Source: JAKFDK01 sp036676195
GTDB taxonomy: Bacteria; Bacillota; Sulfobacillia; Symbiobacteriales; ZC4RG38
Direction: 5' to 3'
Assembly: GCA_036676195.1 (NCBI GenBank)
Contig: JAKFDK010000132.1
Location: forward strand, 1-64,000
DNA length: 64,000 nucleotides
The notes below the pieces were generated by a model. The model was not told where the DNA came from and searched no databases. It saw only the letters and a list, made by a program, of their open reading frames with translations. This document shows positions 41,688-50,188 of the stretch, piece by piece (positions within the stretch are counted from its first letter, which is position 1; each line of letters starts with the position of its first letter). The translations under genes and the position numbers were made by a program.

Positions 41688-43222
41688 CGTGGCACCAGCC
41701 CCATCAGCGCATACAGGCGTTTCAAGTCCAGTCCGGCCCTGACCCCGGCGGCCAGCCGGTCATAGGTTTCCTCCCGGTGCTCCGCCGGGCCGCCGGCATC
41801 GTCCGCCGCCGGCGGCAGGCCCCGGCGCCGCCGCAGCCAGTCCAGCCATCCCCGCCGCAGCCCGTCGTTGTGGAACAGATCGTGCAAGTACGTCCCCCAT
41901 ACCTGGCCTGCCGGGTCGCTGGCGCCCAGCACCGCGTCAGCGGCCGGACGGCCCTCGGCCCGCACCAGGGGGCGGGCGTCGGCACCCAGCCGGGTGCGGC
42001 CCATATGAATTTCATAGCCCGTCACCCAGGTCCCATACCGGCCGGAAAAGGGGCCCTGGCCGTGGGTGAGCACACCGGCTGTCCGCGTCGTCACCTTGTC
42101 CGCCGCCGCCGCAAACTCGGTTTCCACATCCAGCAGGGCCAGACCGGGTGTTTCCCGATGGTGCGACTCATGGCCCCCCGGGTCCAGGACCCGCTGCCCC
42201 AGCATTTGGTACCCGCCGCAGATCCCCACCACTGGCAGGCCCCGGTCGGCCTGCCGCTGAATCGCCGCGCCCAGGCCGGTCTGCCAGAGCCAGCGCAAAT
42301 CGGCCGCGGTATTCTTGCTGCCAGGGATAATGACCGCGTCTGCTCCGTGCAGGTGGGCAGGCTCGTCAGCCCAGGCCACCCTGACCCCGGGCGACCGGCG
42401 CAGCGGGTCGAGGTCGGTGAAGTTGCTGATGTGGGGAAGGCGCAGCACGCAGACCAGCAGCCCCCCGGTCTCCGCCGCCCCGGCTGCGGCCGCCACATCC
42501 AGAACCATGGAGTCTTCGGCCTCCAGGTCGGTATCCAGGTAGGGCAATACACCTAAAACCGGCTTGGCGGTGCGTCCTTCCAAGAAATCCACGGCCGGCT
42601 GAAGCAGTCCCCGGTCGCCACGGAACTTATTAATCACCAGCCCGGCTACCCGATCCTGCTCGTCCGGCTCCAGCAAACTCAGGGTGCCCACCAGAGATGC
42701 CAGGGCGCCACCGCGGTCAATGTCAGCCACCAGCAGTACCGGTGCGCTGGCCCAGGCCGCAATGCGCATGTTCACCAGTTCCCGCTCCCGCAGGTTGACC
42801 TCGGCCGGGGAGCCGGCCCCCTCGATCACCAGCACATCGTATGCAGCCTGCAGCCGGGCCAGCGAATCCTGAATCGCCGTCACCGCGGTCTGATAGCCCT
42901 CCCGCCGGTAAGCCCGAAAATCCATCGTGGCGAGTGGGCGGCCGTGGACCACCACCTGGGACTCATGTTCACTGCTGGGCTTGAGCAGAATCGGGTTCAT
43001 ATCGGCCGTGGCAGTGACCCCGGCCGCCTCGGCCTGAATGCCCTGCGCCCGGCCGATCTCCAGCCCGTCCGGCGTAATGTAGCTGTTGTTGGACATGTTC
43101 TGGGACTTGAACGGCGCCACCCGCCAGCCGTCCTGCCGGAAGATCCGGCACAGCGCCGTTACCAGCAGGCTCTTGCCCACGTTAGAGGCGGTGCCCTGGA
43201 CCATGATGGTGCGTGCCGTCAT
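41684..43222 (-). CDS. cobQ: Cobyric acid synthase
   Basis: 512 aa (CbiP). The N-terminal synthetase domain starts TIMVQGTASNVGKSLLVTALCRIF (P-loop, residues 5-28) and has FKSQNMSNNSYIT. The C-terminal class I glutamine amidotransferase domain keeps the catalytic Cys in VVGICGGYQMLG (about residue 335) and the His in WGTYLHDLF. It amidates four carboxylates (b, d, e, g) of adenosylcobyrinate a,c-diamide. Overlaps of 4 nt with both neighbours indicate coupling. Confidence 0.96.
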   Translation of the reverse strand: MTARTIMVQGTASNVGKSLLVTALCRIFRQDGWRVAPFKSQNMSNNSYITPDGLEIGRAQGIQAEAAGVTATADMNPILLKPSSEHESQVVVHGRPLATMDFRAYRREGYQTAVTAIQDSLARLQAAYDVLVIEGAGSPAEVNLRERELVNMRIAAWASAPVLLVADIDRGGALASLVGTLSLLEPDEQDRVAGLVINKFRGDRGLLQPAVDFLEGRTAKPVLGVLPYLDTDLEAEDSMVLDVAAAAGAAETGGLLVCVLRLPHISNFTDLDPLRRSPGVRVAWADEPAHLHGADAVIIPGSKNTAADLRWLWQTGLGAAIQRQADRGLPVVGICGGYQMLGQRVLDPGGHESHHRETPGLALLDVETEFAAAADKVTTRTAGVLTHGQGPFSGRYGTWVTGYEIHMGRTRLGADARPLVRAEGRPAADAVLGASDPAGQVWGTYLHDLFHNDGLRRGWLDWLRRRRGLPPAADDAGGPAEHREETYDRLAAGVRAGLDLKRLYALMGLVPR

Positions 43223-43749
43223 AGGGTCACCGCCAGTGCCCGCAGATCAACGGGAATGCCGGCTACCACCAGCAGAGTGCGCCGGGCCGCCGCCGCCACC
43301 AGTTGATTGGCCTGGCCCAGCACGTCGCGGAACTGGCGCCCCAGTAGGCTCGGTGGCACCACGCCCAGACCGACTTCGTCGCTGACCACCACGGCGGCTG
43401 TACCAGTCTCACGCAGGGCCGCCAGCAAGTCCTGCACCTGCTGCAGTACCTGCTCCTCTGCGGCGTCGGCCAGCAGCAGGTTACTGACCCAGGTACCCAG
43501 CCCGTCCACCAGCAGGCAAACGCCGGGTGCTCCGTGGCGGCGCACAGCCGCCGCCAGGTGCACCGGTTCCTCGATGGTCAGCCAGGCTGGATCGCGCCGC
43601 TCCCGGTGGCGGCTAATGCGCTCGGTCATCTCCACGTCCCAAGCCTGACCCGGGGCCAGGTAGATCACACGGGAGCCCGCGGCAGGGGCCAGCCGCTCTG
43701 CCACCGCGCTCTTACCGCTGCGGGCTCCGCCCAGAACCAGTTGCAGCAT
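43219..43749 (-). CDS. cobU: Adenosylcobinamide kinase / guanylyltransferase
   Basis: 176 aa. P-loop LVLGGARSGKSAVAERLA (residues 4-21), the GMP-accepting His region ISRHRERRDPAWLTIEEP, and VVSDEVGLGVVPPSLLGRQFRDVLG near the end are all standard for CobU/CobP. It phosphorylates adenosylcobinamide and adds GMP, giving the substrate for CobS. Its ATG shares a base with the cobO stop. Confidence 0.95.
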   Translation of the reverse strand: MLQLVLGGARSGKSAVAERLAPAAGSRVIYLAPGQAWDVEMTERISRHRERRDPAWLTIEEPVHLAAAVRRHGAPGVCLLVDGLGTWVSNLLLADAAEEQVLQQVQDLLAALRETGTAAVVVSDEVGLGVVPPSLLGRQFRDVLGQANQLVAAAARRTLLVVAGIPVDLRALAVTL

Positions 43750-44303
43750 CAGAACTCAATCCCCCGCTGGGCCTTGATTCCGGCCTGGTAATGGTGCTTG
43801 ACCGGCACCATCTCGGTCACCAGGTCAGCCGCCGCCACCAGTTCCGGCGGCGCCTGCCGCCCTGTCAGCACCATGTGCAGGCGGGGCGGACGCTCCCGCA
43901 GCAGTTGCAGCAAGTCTGCGGTGCTGACCACCGTATTCAGGTTCGGGTCAGAGATCACATTGTTGATCTCGTCCAGAATTACCAGATCCCAGCGGTCAGA
44001 CCGGACTACGGTGACTGCCTCCGCCCAGGCCGCCGCTACGGCCTCCTGGTGCTCGGTCAGCGCTCCGACCCGCCGGTCCGGGATGGTAAAGCCCAGGCCC
44101 AGCCGGCGCAGTTCAAAGTTGGGCAGGTGGCGCAGCCCGTCGATCTCGGCCACCTTCCACTGGCCCTTGATGAACTGGATCATGATCACCTTCATACCGG
44201 CCCCTACCGCCCGGACGGCCTGCCCCATGGCTGCCGTCGTCTTGCCCTTGCCGTCACCGGTGTTGACCAGCACCAGGCCGCGCCTCTTATCCACTGACAG
44301 CAC
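43749..44303 (-). CDS. cobO: Cob(I)yrinic acid a,c-diamide adenosyltransferase
   Basis: 184 aa of the CobA/BtuR/CobO family. It has the P-loop NTGDGKGKTTAAMGQAVRA (about 14-32) and the WAEAV...WDLVILDEINNV acidic motif (about 92-117). It transfers the 5'-deoxyadenosyl group from ATP to Co(I) corrinoids, either in de novo synthesis or on imported corrinoids. It overlaps the end of cobB by 17 nt. Confidence 0.95.
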   Translation of the reverse strand: MLSVDKRRGLVLVNTGDGKGKTTAAMGQAVRAVGAGMKVIMIQFIKGQWKVAEIDGLRHLPNFELRRLGLGFTIPDRRVGALTEHQEAVAAAWAEAVTVVRSDRWDLVILDEINNVISDPNLNTVVSTADLLQLLRERPPRLHMVLTGRQAPPELVAAADLVTEMVPVKHHYQAGIKAQRGIEF

Positions 44304-45717
44304 CCTCCTTGTAAAGCCCGCAGATGCGCAGAAATTCGGCCATTACCCCGGGTTGGGTTGCATGATGCACATGCAGGTAACTGGCCACGGCCGTGGGGCA
44401 CCGGTATCCGTCCGCCCGCTCGTAGCTGCCATCACTCCGGCTCAGGTGCCAGGCCGGTGTCCCGGCCGCCCCGTCCACCCGGGTGTAATGAAAAATATGG
44501 CCCTTCACGCCTCCGGGTTCGGCCGTGCGGTATCCCATCCCTTGCAGGCGGGGCTGCAGCCGGGCTGTACCGGCAATGCACCCTGCCATGGGGTAAACCA
44601 GCCCGTCCTCGCCGGTCAGGCCTTCCAGCAGGTACAGGTATCCGCCGCACTCGGCCAGAAACGGCAGACCCCCGCGCCAGGCCGCCTGCACGGCCGCCCG
44701 CATAGCCGTGTTGACCGCAAGCGGTGCAGCATGGCGCTCGGGAAAGCCGCCGCCCAGGTACAAGCCATGCACACCGGCGGGTAACTCCTGGTCGCGGACC
44801 GGGCTGAAACAGACCGGCTCCACCCCCCAGTGGCGCAGCAAATCGAAGGTATCCTCGTAGTAGAACCAGAAGGCCGGATCCAGCCCCACCGCGACACGCA
44901 GGCCCCGGTAACGCCCGGCCTCCTCAGGTCTGAAGGGGTCTTCGCCCTCCGCCTGGGCGACGGCAGCCGCCCCGGCCGGATCAGCACCCGGTACCGCCAC
45001 GCTGCCCGACACCGGCCGGTTTCCGGCTCCCGCTGCCAGATCGAGCAGGCGGTCCAGGTCCACCTGGGCCGCCACCGCCGCCCCTGCCCGGCGAATCCAT
45101 TCCGGCAGGGTACCGTCGCCGCCTGGCAAGGCAAGCCCCAGCCGGTCTTCCGGAACCTGCAGGTTTTCGTCGCGGCCCAGGGCGCCCAGCAATGGCATGT
45201 CAATGCCCGCCAGGGCATCCCGGATCATTTCGGTATGGCGGTCGCTGCCCACCCGGTTGCAAATCACGCCGGCCACCTGCACATCAGGGTCCAGCACCCG
45301 GAAGCCCAGGGCGACCGCCGCCGCGCTGCGGGCGCTGGCGCGGGCATCCAGCACCAGCACCACCGGTGCGTCCAGCAGTTTGGCCAGGTGCGCGGTGCTC
45401 CCCACTTCCCCGCCACCGCCTGCCCCGTCGTACAGGCCCGCCACACCTTCAATCACAGCCACATCCGCCCCGGCGGCAGCGCGGGCAAACCCCCGGCGGA
45501 TCTGTCCGGGCGTCATCAGCCAGGTGTCCAGGTTGCGGCCCGGCCGCCCGGTCGCCCAGCGGTGGCATTGCGGGTCGATATAATCAGGACCGGTCTTAAA
45601 CCCCTGCACCCGCAGGCCACGGGCCACCAGGGCCGCCATCAGTCCTGAGGCCACCGTCGTCTTGCCTGCCCCGCTATGCGTACCGGCCATCACCAGGCGG
45701 GGAATACGGCGGTTCAC
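44287..45717 (-). CDS. cobB: Cobyrinate a,c-diamide synthase
   Basis: 476 aa (CbiA/CobB), GTG start in a 4-nt overlap with btuD. The N-terminal part has VMAGTHSGAGKTTVASGLMAAL and GFKTGPDYIDPQ. The C-terminal glutamine amidotransferase domain has LAECGGYLYLLEGL with the catalytic Cys (about 364). It amidates carboxylates a and c of cobyrinate. Its presence implies that cobyrinate is made in the cell; the corrin-ring genes must lie outside this window. Confidence 0.95.
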   Translation of the reverse strand: MNRRIPRLVMAGTHSGAGKTTVASGLMAALVARGLRVQGFKTGPDYIDPQCHRWATGRPGRNLDTWLMTPGQIRRGFARAAAGADVAVIEGVAGLYDGAGGGGEVGSTAHLAKLLDAPVVLVLDARASARSAAAVALGFRVLDPDVQVAGVICNRVGSDRHTEMIRDALAGIDMPLLGALGRDENLQVPEDRLGLALPGGDGTLPEWIRRAGAAVAAQVDLDRLLDLAAGAGNRPVSGSVAVPGADPAGAAAVAQAEGEDPFRPEEAGRYRGLRVAVGLDPAFWFYYEDTFDLLRHWGVEPVCFSPVRDQELPAGVHGLYLGGGFPERHAAPLAVNTAMRAAVQAAWRGGLPFLAECGGYLYLLEGLTGEDGLVYPMAGCIAGTARLQPRLQGMGYRTAEPGGVKGHIFHYTRVDGAAGTPAWHLSRSDGSYERADGYRCPTAVASYLHVHHATQPGVMAEFLRICGLYKEGAVSG

Positions 45718-46547
45718 AGTGCTGCCACCCCTTCCACCAGCACGAGCAGGTGACCAAGCCGGGGGTGCCGCTCCACCACCGCCTCCACCCCAAAGACCTG
45801 GCGCAGAGCCGCCGGGGTCAGCACTTCCTCAGGCGGGCCAGTTGCCACCGCCCGCCCCTTGTCCATCAGCAGCAGTTCGTCGCAGGAGCGCGCGGCCAGG
45901 GACAGGTCATGAATCGCCGCCAGCGCCGCAACCCGACCGGTAACCGCCAGTTCACGCACCACCGCCAGGGTTTCCAACTGGTGGCGCAGATCCAGGCTGG
46001 CCGTCGGTTCGTCCAGGAGCAGAACCTGCGGTTCCTGCGCCAGCGCCCTGGCCATAATCACCCGCTGGCGTTCGCCGCCGGACAGGTGGCTGTACGGACG
46101 GTCTGCCAGGTGGGCAGTACCCGTCCGGCCCAGGGCAGCCAGGGCCAGGTTGCGGTCGGCAGCGGTCTCCTGCCAGCCGGTGCTGAGGGCGTAGCGCCCC
46201 ATCAGCACCACCTCCAGCACGGTGAAGTCCAGATCCCCCGGCAACTGCTGGGGGACCCGGGCCACCCGCCGGGCCACCCGCTCCGGCGGCAGGCCAGACA
46301 GGTCAGCACCGCTCAGATACACGGCACCAGCGGCCGGAGGCAGCAGCCCGTTCAGCAGCCGCAGCAACGTACTCTTGCCGGCGCCATTCGGGCCCACCAG
46401 GCCCACCACACGGCCGGGCAACAGGCTCAGGCTGACCCCTTCCACCAGCAACCTGTAGCCGGCCTGAAAGCTGACCCGCTCCGCCTGCACAACCGGCGCG
46501 AGTGTGGTTGGCCCCGCCGGCTTACTGGAAGTCGGCAAAGGTAACAT
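45714..46547 (-). CDS. btuD: Cobalamin ABC transporter ATPase
   Basis: 277 aa. Walker A is GPNGAGKST (about 50-58), the signature LSGGERQR (about 145), and Walker B QVLLLDEPTASLD. Members of this subfamily power uptake of siderophores, haem or B12. The cobalamin riboswitch and cobalamin synthesis genes in the same operon make B12 or corrinoid the likely cargo. The start overlaps the end of btuF by 26 nt, an unusual order in which the ATPase follows the binding protein. Confidence 0.9.
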   Translation of the reverse strand: MLPLPTSSKPAGPTTLAPVVQAERVSFQAGYRLLVEGVSLSLLPGRVVGLVGPNGAGKSTLLRLLNGLLPPAAGAVYLSGADLSGLPPERVARRVARVPQQLPGDLDFTVLEVVLMGRYALSTGWQETAADRNLALAALGRTGTAHLADRPYSHLSGGERQRVIMARALAQEPQVLLLDEPTASLDLRHQLETLAVVRELAVTGRVAALAAIHDLSLAARSCDELLLMDKGRAVATGPPEEVLTPAALRQVFGVEAVVERHPRLGHLLVLVEGVAAL

Positions 46548-47523
46548 CTTTAAAATCCTCGGGCCAGAGTAACTTCGCCAGTTCCTCCACCCCCCGGACG
46601 TTCCAGTGGCTGAGGGTGCTCAGGAACCGGTCCGGCAGGCTGTACACCCGCTGATTCCTGACGGCGGGCACGCTCTGCAGGCTGGGGTGCGATAGCAGTT
46701 CCTTGCCAAACCCCTGCTTGTCTGAAGAGCCGTCCGCCACCAGAATCACGTCCGGCTTCAACTCCACCACCTTTTCCAGGGTGATTTGCTGCCAGCGCTC
46801 AATGCCGGCCTCGGCAGCAACGTTGATCCCACCGGCCCGCCGGATGATCCCGTCAATGGAAGTGTCCTTGCCGCCGGTATTCAGCTTGTCCGTCAGGCGA
46901 ATCACCCGGGGCTGCTCAGCCGCCGGCTTCTTCCCCACCACCGCATGAATCCGCTGCAGGCGTGTTTCCACTTCCCGGATCAGGGCCTCACCCTGCTCCT
47001 CTTCCCCGAACATATGGGCCAGGAAACGGATATTCTCGGCATGACCGTCCACGGAGTCCTGCAGATTGCTGACCACCACCGTCAGACCGGTATCCTTGAG
47101 CTGGCGGACCAGGTCCTTATTGGCAAACGGGCTGGCCAGTACCAGGTCGGGCTTGGCAGCGATGACATCCTCGCTCTTGCGTCCTACCTTGACAGCGACC
47201 TTGTTCGCCTGCGGAATAATGTTCGAAAAGACGGGGCTCGTAGCCACCGACCCAATGGCAGCAAAGCGCTCCGGGCCCACCAGACGCATGGTAATTTCGT
47301 CATAGCCAAGCGACAGGGTATGAATGCGCTGGGGCTTTTCCTTGATTTCCACCATCTTGTTGTCCGCGTCACGGACCTGCCGCGGCCAGGCCTTGGTGGC
47401 GGGTTCAGCCGCACCGGCCTTTGTTTCGGCCGGCGGGGTGGCCGTGGGTGTGGGTGTAGGTGTAGTGCCGCACCCGGTCAGGAGCAAAACAGAAACCAAA
47501 ACCGCCAGGATACGCTGAAGCAT
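46522..47523 (-). CDS. btuF: Cobalamin ABC transporter binding lipoprotein
   Basis: 333 aa. It has a lipoprotein signal with lipobox LLTGC (Cys about residue 18) and a Thr/Pro linker (TPTPTPTATPP). The periplasmic-binding fold of the BtuF/FepB class spans about 48-325. It should bind corrinoid outside the membrane and deliver it to BtuC (47562-48593). Specificity is inferred from the operon, not from visible ligand residues. Confidence 0.9.
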   Translation of the reverse strand: MLQRILAVLVSVLLLTGCGTTPTPTPTATPPAETKAGAAEPATKAWPRQVRDADNKMVEIKEKPQRIHTLSLGYDEITMRLVGPERFAAIGSVATSPVFSNIIPQANKVAVKVGRKSEDVIAAKPDLVLASPFANKDLVRQLKDTGLTVVVSNLQDSVDGHAENIRFLAHMFGEEEQGEALIREVETRLQRIHAVVGKKPAAEQPRVIRLTDKLNTGGKDTSIDGIIRRAGGINVAAEAGIERWQQITLEKVVELKPDVILVADGSSDKQGFGKELLSHPSLQSVPAVRNQRVYSLPDRFLSTLSHWNVRGVEELAKLLWPEDFKDVTFADFQ

Positions 47524-47561
47524 GGTCAGGCAACCTCCTTGAGTTGGCCGGAACAGGGACT

Positions 47562-48593
47562 CTACAGATGAGCCGCCAGGCGGCGGCGGTGACGGTACAG
47601 CAGCCAGAGAAAAAATGGGGCACCGGCTGTGGCTGTGATGATGCCCACCCGTACCTCGGCCGGCTCGACGATGAGACGGGCCACCATATCGGCGGCGATG
47701 AGAAAGATGGCTCCCCCAAGGCCACTGGCCGGAATCAGCAGGCGGTGGTCCGGTCCGATCACCAGGCGCAGCATGTGCGGCACCACCAGCCCGACAAAAC
47801 TGATGATCCCGGATACCGATACCGCCGCGCCAGTCATCAGAGCCGCCGCCAGCAGAACCCTGCGCCGAACGGCGGTAACCCGTACGCCCAGGGCCCGGGC
47901 CTCCTCGTCCCCTAGCAGCAGCAGGTTCAGTTCCCGCCCTTGCCGCATCAGCAGGGCCAGCCCAAACAAGATGGGCAGACCGGCCAGGCGCACGTGGCGC
48001 CAGGAACGGGCCTCCAGCCCGCCGGACAGCCAGTAAACGATCTCCCGCAGCACCTCCTGGTTATACACCGTCAGGGTAATCACCAGACTGACGGCTGCAC
48101 CCAGGAAGGCGCTGACGGCCATACCGGTCAGGAGCAGGGCGGCCGGCGACTCCCGCCCCAGCCCCCGGGCAATCCCATACACGGCCAGGGCCGCCGCCAG
48201 TGCACCGGCAAACGACATCATGGGCAGACTCAGGAGTGTGATCCCATAAAGGCCGCTGGCCATGGCCAGGACCCCGCCCAGGGCACCGCCGGCACTGACG
48301 CCCACGATACCGGGGTCAGCCATGGGGTTACGGAACAGCCCCTGCATGGCGGTACCGGCGGCGGCGAGCCCACCTCCCACCAGAGCGGCCACCACCAGTC
48401 GCGGCGCCCGCACCTGCAGCACAATATCCCGGTATTCGGGTGGTACCGGCTGACCCAGGACGGCCTGTAACACCTGCCGGTAGGGGATCCTGACCGAGCC
48501 GTGGGCGCCCGCCACCACCGCCGTCAGCAGCAGCAGCCCCACTAGAGCGCCCAACAGTACGGCGGCGGGGCGGCCCTTTGCACCTGTTCCCAT
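47562..48593 (-). CDS. btuC: Cobalamin ABC transporter permease
   Basis: 343 aa from ATG 48593 (GAGGAGG upstream); the reading frame is open further up, but that region is the riboswitch and terminator. A FecCD-family permease with about ten helices. Visible family blocks are RAPRLVVAALVGGGLAAAGTAMQGLFRNPMADPGIVGVSAGG, LLLLGDEEARALGV and GLVVPHMLRLVIGPDHR, the last facing the ATPase. It is the first gene after the second cobalamin riboswitch. Confidence 0.93.
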   Translation of the reverse strand: MGTGAKGRPAAVLLGALVGLLLLTAVVAGAHGSVRIPYRQVLQAVLGQPVPPEYRDIVLQVRAPRLVVAALVGGGLAAAGTAMQGLFRNPMADPGIVGVSAGGALGGVLAMASGLYGITLLSLPMMSFAGALAAALAVYGIARGLGRESPAALLLTGMAVSAFLGAAVSLVITLTVYNQEVLREIVYWLSGGLEARSWRHVRLAGLPILFGLALLMRQGRELNLLLLGDEEARALGVRVTAVRRRVLLAAALMTGAAVSVSGIISFVGLVVPHMLRLVIGPDHRLLIPASGLGGAIFLIAADMVARLIVEPAEVRVGIITATAGAPFFLWLLYRHRRRLAAHL

Positions 48594-48639
48594 CAGGGTC
48601 CTCCTCTCGCCCTCACGCCGTGAGACACGTTTTTGGGCC

Positions 48640-48676
48640 AAACAAAGGTAACCCCGGCTCTCTGCAGAGCCGGGGG
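48640..48676 (-). terminator. Riboswitch-linked terminator before btuC
   Basis: Minus strand CCCCGGCTCT-GCAG-AGAGCCGGGG (48652-48675) followed by TTACCTTTGTTT. It lies between the cobalamin riboswitch and btuC, so the switch probably acts on transcription. Confidence 0.85.
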
Positions 48677-48769
48677 CAGTTGCGATGGTCGCCTGGTGTA
48701 GAAAGTACCTGCAAGGTACAGGCCAGAGCGGCGCAACTCCTCCCATCCCGCGGGGAAAAGCCGTCCGAG

Positions 48770-48935
48770 CGTCCTGGCAGGTCTCCTGACTTCCGGATCA
48801 TCCCTTACCGGCGTCTTCCTGCCGCAAGCGACAGTGACATGGGCCGGCAGGCTCCCCGGTTACAGTGGCGCGACCGTGGCGGACTCACACCGCCTTCCCT
48901 TTTCACCCCGGATGGGGCACCAGTTCGTCAGGGTT
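48770..48935 (-). promoter_or_regulatory. Cobalamin riboswitch of the btu/cob operon
   Basis: Minus strand has AAAAGGGAAGGCGGTGTGAGTCCGCC, the box CGCCACTGTAACCGGGGAGCC, TGTCACTGTCGCTTGCGG, and the 3' box GGAAGTCAGGAGACCTGCC. A second, independent copy relative to 35078-35265. It would repress corrinoid uptake and late synthesis genes when adenosylcobalamin is plentiful. The rest of 48594-49226 holds only this element, the terminator and the infA leader. Confidence 0.95.
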
Positions 48936-49074
48936 ATTCTGTTGACGGTAATGTACCATGGAAACCGTCTTCACGTCCAGACAGATGATGTCAGCCGGAC
49001 GGGTGACTTTACCAGTGCCATTTTCATATAATAGATTCAGGTGCGCCAGACGTCCGGCTACCCCGACGCGACGC

Positions 49075-49103
49075 TTGCAATTTCTGGACAGAAGGAGTAT
49101 AGT
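49075..49103 (+). promoter_or_regulatory. Promoter of infA
   Basis: TTGCAA (49075-49080), 17-nt spacer, TATAGT (49098-49103). This predicts a leader of about 115 nt before infA. Confidence 0.6.
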
Positions 49104-49159
49104 TAGTGGGTCCTGATCAAATCAGTGTCGCCCCACCCTACTTCCATCCTACTTCCCAT

Positions 49160-49194
49160 AGCACTCGGAATAAGCCGAGTGCTGTCTTTATTGG
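49160..49194 (+). terminator. Terminator-like hairpin in the infA leader
   Basis: AGCACTCGG/CCGAGTGCT hairpin (core GCACTCGG 49161-49168, CCGAGTGC 49175-49182) followed by GTCTTTATT. It lies between the promoter and the ribosome site of infA, so it may be an attenuator. Confidence 0.6.
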
Positions 49195-49226
49195 GTCGTC
49201 CCACTTACACGAAAGGAGGTGCTCTC

Positions 49227-49445
49227 CTGGCACGTGCAGATATGATCGAAGCCGAAGGTGTGGTTATGGAACCTCGCTCCAATGGGTTTTTCCTGGTCAA
49301 GCTGGAGCAGGGCCCGGAGGTGCTGGCACACATCGCCGGCAAACTGCGCAAGAATTTTATCCGTGTTATCCCCGGGGACCGGGTTGTCGTTGAACTCAGC
49401 CCCTACGACTTAACGCGCGGGATCATTACGTTCCGGCACAGGTAA
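49227..49445 (+). CDS. infA: Translation initiation factor IF-1 (apparent CTG start)
   Basis: 72 aa, exactly the family length, when started at CTG 49227 (LARADMIEAEGVV...). AAAGGAGGT lies 7 nt upstream of that CTG, the best possible spacing. The next in-frame ATG (49242) would remove five conserved residues and is 22 nt from the ribosome site. OB-fold motifs are intact: VLAHIAGKLRKNFIRVIPGDRVVVELSPYDLTRG. IF-1 binds the ribosomal A site and influences start-codon choice with IF-3. The gene is not in a ribosomal-protein operon here, so it may be a second or relocated copy. Confidence 0.92.
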   Translation: MARADMIEAEGVVMEPRSNGFFLVKLEQGPEVLAHIAGKLRKNFIRVIPGDRVVVELSPYDLTRGIITFRHR

Positions 49446-49521
49446 ATCCATAAGTAAGGCGGGGTCGGGTCCTCATGGACCCGGCCCTGTCGCGGTTTGG
49501 CGCGCCCAGTCATACGGACGG

Positions 49522-49941
49522 TTAATCGCGCGTGGGTTCTCCGGCCCCGGGCACCGTCAGATTCCGCTTCACCCGTCCGACTGTCCGGTCCCGCAGTTCC
49601 ACCTTCATGCCGTGGGGGTGCGGTCCCCGGGTGAGAACCCGAAAAACCGTCCCTTCCACGCCGCCCTCCGCCCCGCCGCCGGACCGGCGGGAAAGCTGCT
49701 GCGCCTTGGTCTCCACCACCACCTGATCCCCGGGCTCCACCACCCGCCGCCGCTCCGGGAAAACCGGGGCTGCCGTTATCGCCGCGGCCGGGCGGGGATC
49801 CAGCGACCAGACAGCCGCGTCGCCTTCCACCGCCACGCCGGACAATACATAATTTCCGGCGGCAGTATACCACTGCAGGTCCTGCAAGGCCGCAGCCAGC
49901 GATTTCAGATCGACCAGACTGGCTCGGATCTCGTGTGACAT
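49522..49941 (-). CDS. Conserved protein with a C-terminal YwbE-like domain
   Basis: 139 aa from ATG 49941. The last 60 residues match the small YwbE/DUF2196 family: VEGTVFRVLTRGPHPHGMKVELRDRTVGRVKRNL, with the typical PHPHGxKV and GRVK motifs. The first 70 residues are extra relative to YwbE (about 64 aa) and include an LQWYTAAGNYVLSGV segment I do not recognise. An in-frame extension upstream to 50097 lacks a ribosome site. The function of the family is unknown; a small beta-barrel that binds nucleic acid is a guess. Confidence 0.7.
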   Translation of the reverse strand: MSHEIRASLVDLKSLAAALQDLQWYTAAGNYVLSGVAVEGDAAVWSLDPRPAAAITAAPVFPERRRVVEPGDQVVVETKAQQLSRRSGGGAEGGVEGTVFRVLTRGPHPHGMKVELRDRTVGRVKRNLTVPGAGEPTRD

Positions 49942-50188
49942 ATGCCTTTTGCCCCTGTTCCGCAAGCTGTTTTCCCGCTGAGCCAGCCATACCGTCCCGG
50001 CAATTTCAAAAGCCTCAGGGCCGCTACGGATATGAAAAAGGCCAACGCCTATGCTATCCTGGAACGACTTTGCGCGCAAGGCCGCCTGTTCCGGCACCCA
50101 CCGCCGGCACAGCAGACAGCCGCCGCCCGGTCCCGAGCGAAGTCACGGGCAGGCAGCGGTGGCATAACGCGCCCGGGAGGTCGACACG

